Source: Castellaniella sp047971665
Lineage (GTDB): Bacteria > Pseudomonadota > Gammaproteobacteria > Burkholderiales > Burkholderiaceae_B
Length of the DNA: 64,000 nucleotides
Assembly: GCF_047971665.1 (NCBI RefSeq)
Contig: NZ_JBKEAA010000008.1
Coordinates: 35,476-99,475 of the forward strand
Reading direction: 5' to 3'
Shown here: in pieces, positions 62,823 through 64,000 of the stretch
Layout: every line of letters starts with the position of its first letter
How positions within the stretch are numbered: the stretch's first letter is position 1
Notes under the pieces: generated by a model
Seen by the model: only the letters and a program-made list of their open reading frames with translations
Database searches by the model: none
What the model was told of the DNA's origin: nothing
Program-made: the position numbers and the translations under genes

Positions 62823-63169
62823 TCAGGCGGCCCGCTGGCGCAAGGGTCCGAACCATGCACCATGTTCATCATAGTGCGCCAGGCAGCGCGGTCCATAAAA
62901 CACGGCCAGCGTCCCATCCACGTAGCGATGCACCCGCACCCGGCGCTTGACGTAGTGATAGCGCAACGCATCTGGCGGAATCTGCAAGCTCAGGCCTTCG
63001 AAGCTCACGCAGTTATCGTTGCCCACCGTGCGCTCGAACTGCTCGCATAGAATGTCCGGCAGTGCCGTGCCGATATAGGGTACGAAGCCACTACCGGATT
63101 AGGCTGCGGACACAGTGAACTCCTGGTTGTGTCGGGGCAGATAGTGCTGCTGCAAATACTGATTGGCAG
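62823..63169 (-). pseudogene. ISNCY-like transposase, C-terminal remnant
   Basis: About 115 codons of the 3' part of a transposase. The intact run CVSFEGLSLQIPPDALRYHY then VRVHRYVDGTLAVFYGPRCL resembles the C-terminus of ISNCY-type transposases. Upstream in the same frame come ILCEQFERTVGNDN and, beyond an in-frame TAA (63099-63101), ANQYLQQHYLPRHNQEF. The frame then breaks at the IS256-type end near 63170. It is inactive through the internal stop and loss of the N-terminal part, and is probably interrupted by the neighbouring element. Confidence 0.72.
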
Positions 63170-64000
63170 GGGAGTGTCAGATTTTTTGTGGGCGGGGCGG
63201 TTTGACATCGTTCAATCCCTGGCCTCAGTGAACCGTTCACCGAACAAGATGGCGAACTGATTCATGGCTGCTTTCCACGTATGAACCGATCGTGACGGCT
63301 TGGCCAGCACGTTTCGCAGCGCCAGCCACAAGAGCTTCACGGCCGCCTCATCATTGGGGAACTGACCCCGGTTCTTAATGATTTTACGCAGTTGCCGGTT
63401 CATGTTCTCGATGGCGTTGGTGGTGTAGATCACGCGCCGGATGTCGGGTGGGAAGATGAAGAACGGCACCACATGTTCCCAGGCCCGTTCCCAGGCGGCC
63501 ACGATGGTCGGATATTTCGTGCCCCAAGGGCCAGCAGCAAAGGCCGTCAGCGCCTCTGTGGCCTGCTGCTCGTTGGCCGCTGCGTAGATGGGCTTGAGTG
63601 CGGCGGCGACCGGCTTACGATCCTTCCAGCCCGCATAATCCAGGCTATTACGGATCAAATGCACGATGCAGGTCTGTACCGTCGTCTTCGGGAAGACCGC
63701 GTTGATGGCATCGGGCAGGCCCTTCAAGCCATCGACCACGGCAATCAGGATGTCCTGGCAGCCCCGGTTCTTGAGCTCGTTGAAGACCTTGAGCCAGAAC
63801 TTCGAACCTTCGGTCTGCTCAATCCACAGCCCCAGCACGTCACGCTCCCCATCAGCGTCGATCCCCAGGGCCAGGTAGACCGCCTTGTTGACCACCAGCC
63901 CGTCGGTGCGGATCTTCACGCGCAGGGCATCGAAGAACACGACCGGGTACATGCGCTCCAGGGGCCGGTTCTGCCAGGCCACCGTCTCGGCCATGACCTC
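63170..64000 (-). mobile_element. IS256-family insertion sequence, cut by window edge
   Basis: The transposase gene and a plausible element end (GGGAGTGTCAGATTTTTTGTG-like stretch, 63170-63190) mark an IS256-family element that interrupts the older transposase remnant. The boundary is estimated from where that remnant's frame stops. The other terminal repeat lies outside the window. Confidence 0.7.
63212..64000 (-). CDS. IS256-family transposase, C-terminal part (cut by window edge)
   Basis: 263 codons of an IS256/MULE-type DDE transposase, open at the right edge. Visible are YPVVFFDALRVKIRTDG with one catalytic Asp, ALGIDADGERDVLGLWIEQ, VVDGLKGLPDAI with the second Asp, TCIVHLIRNSLDY, and the C-terminal VIYTTNAIENMNRQLRK with the catalytic Glu and the FPNDEAAVKLLWLAL ending. 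The catalytic residues that fall in the window are present, so the enzyme may be active. Confidence 0.9.
   Translation of the reverse strand, partial: EVMAETVAWQNRPLERMYPVVFFDALRVKIRTDGLVVNKAVYLALGIDADGERDVLGLWIEQTEGSKFWLKVFNELKNRGCQDILIAVVDGLKGLPDAINAVFPKTTVQTCIVHLIRNSLDYAGWKDRKPVAAALKPIYAAANEQQATEALTAFAAGPWGTKYPTIVAAWERAWEHVVPFFIFPPDIRRVIYTTNAIENMNRQLRKIIKNRGQFPNDEAAVKLLWLALRNVLAKPSRSVHTWKAAMNQFAILFGERFTEARD

Noticed and set aside
63005..63208. A 67-codon minus-strand frame at the IS junction
   Set aside because: It is out of frame with the transposase remnant, whose recognisable residues are in another frame.
1..64000. tRNA or rRNA genes, phage modules, toxin-antitoxin or defence islands
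   Set aside because: Reading the gaps longer than 70 bp on both strands showed no cloverleaf-like or rRNA-like segments, and no proteins of these kinds were recognised.

Overview
The window comes from a GC-rich beta-proteobacterium of the order Burkholderiales, most likely family Alcaligenaceae (Bordetella/Achromobacter/Castellaniella-like). This is inferred from gene order and protein wording, not from a database search. Supporting signs are the gntR-sdhCDAB-sdhE-gltA cluster divergent from mdh-prpBCD-acnB, the odhA-odhB-lpdA operon, an EarP/EF-P pair with Arg32, and a DUF2863 protein. About 50 protein genes are supported. I saw no rRNA, tRNA or CRISPR array.

Region 1 (1-26.9 kb) is a catabolic and transport region. 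It opens with the 5' end of a glutaryl-CoA dehydrogenase gene and its divergent LysR regulator. Next come a class III aminotransferase with a MocR regulator, a hydantoinase/oxoprolinase pair (hyuB-hyuA) with an NCS1 permease and an AraC regulator, and a gabT-potADBC-ureohydrolase operon for polyamine-like or guanidino compounds. The region ends with an apparent pipecolate/lysine module: an AmaB-type aldehyde dehydrogenase divergent from an FAD amine oxidase, an XRE-cupin regulator, a ketimine reductase-like protein and a complete Liv-type ABC transporter. The predicted end product, 2-aminoadipate, drains to glutaryl-CoA, the substrate of the enzyme at the left edge.

Region 2 (27-52 kb) is core metabolism: trpS, zapE, the 2-oxoglutarate dehydrogenase complex, malic enzyme, citrate synthase, succinate dehydrogenase, malate dehydrogenase, the methylcitrate cycle and aconitase B. 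The strongest regulatory signal in the window is here. One 21-bp near-perfect dyad occurs twice, upstream of mdh (beside a divergent GntR/HutC regulator gene that leads the sdh-gltA operon) and upstream of acnB. Both copies lie exactly 2 bp upstream of a -35 hexamer.

Region 3 (52-64 kb) is mixed housekeeping and decay: a molybdopterin oxidoreductase pseudogene with several lesions, DUF2863, earP-efp, DUF1178, a thermonuclease, an AidB-like acyl-CoA dehydrogenase, DUF423, an adenosine/adenine deaminase behind a 13-bp tandem repeat, and an alkyladenine DNA glycosylase. The right edge holds a decayed transposase remnant interrupted by an IS256-family element that runs off the window.

I did not find an obviously new multi-gene system. 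The best candidates for undescribed biology are the shared GntR operator of the TCA/methylcitrate genes, the histone-H1-like tail on the methylcitrate synthase, the hydantoinase cluster of unknown substrate, and the repeat/hairpin structures near the deaminase gene.
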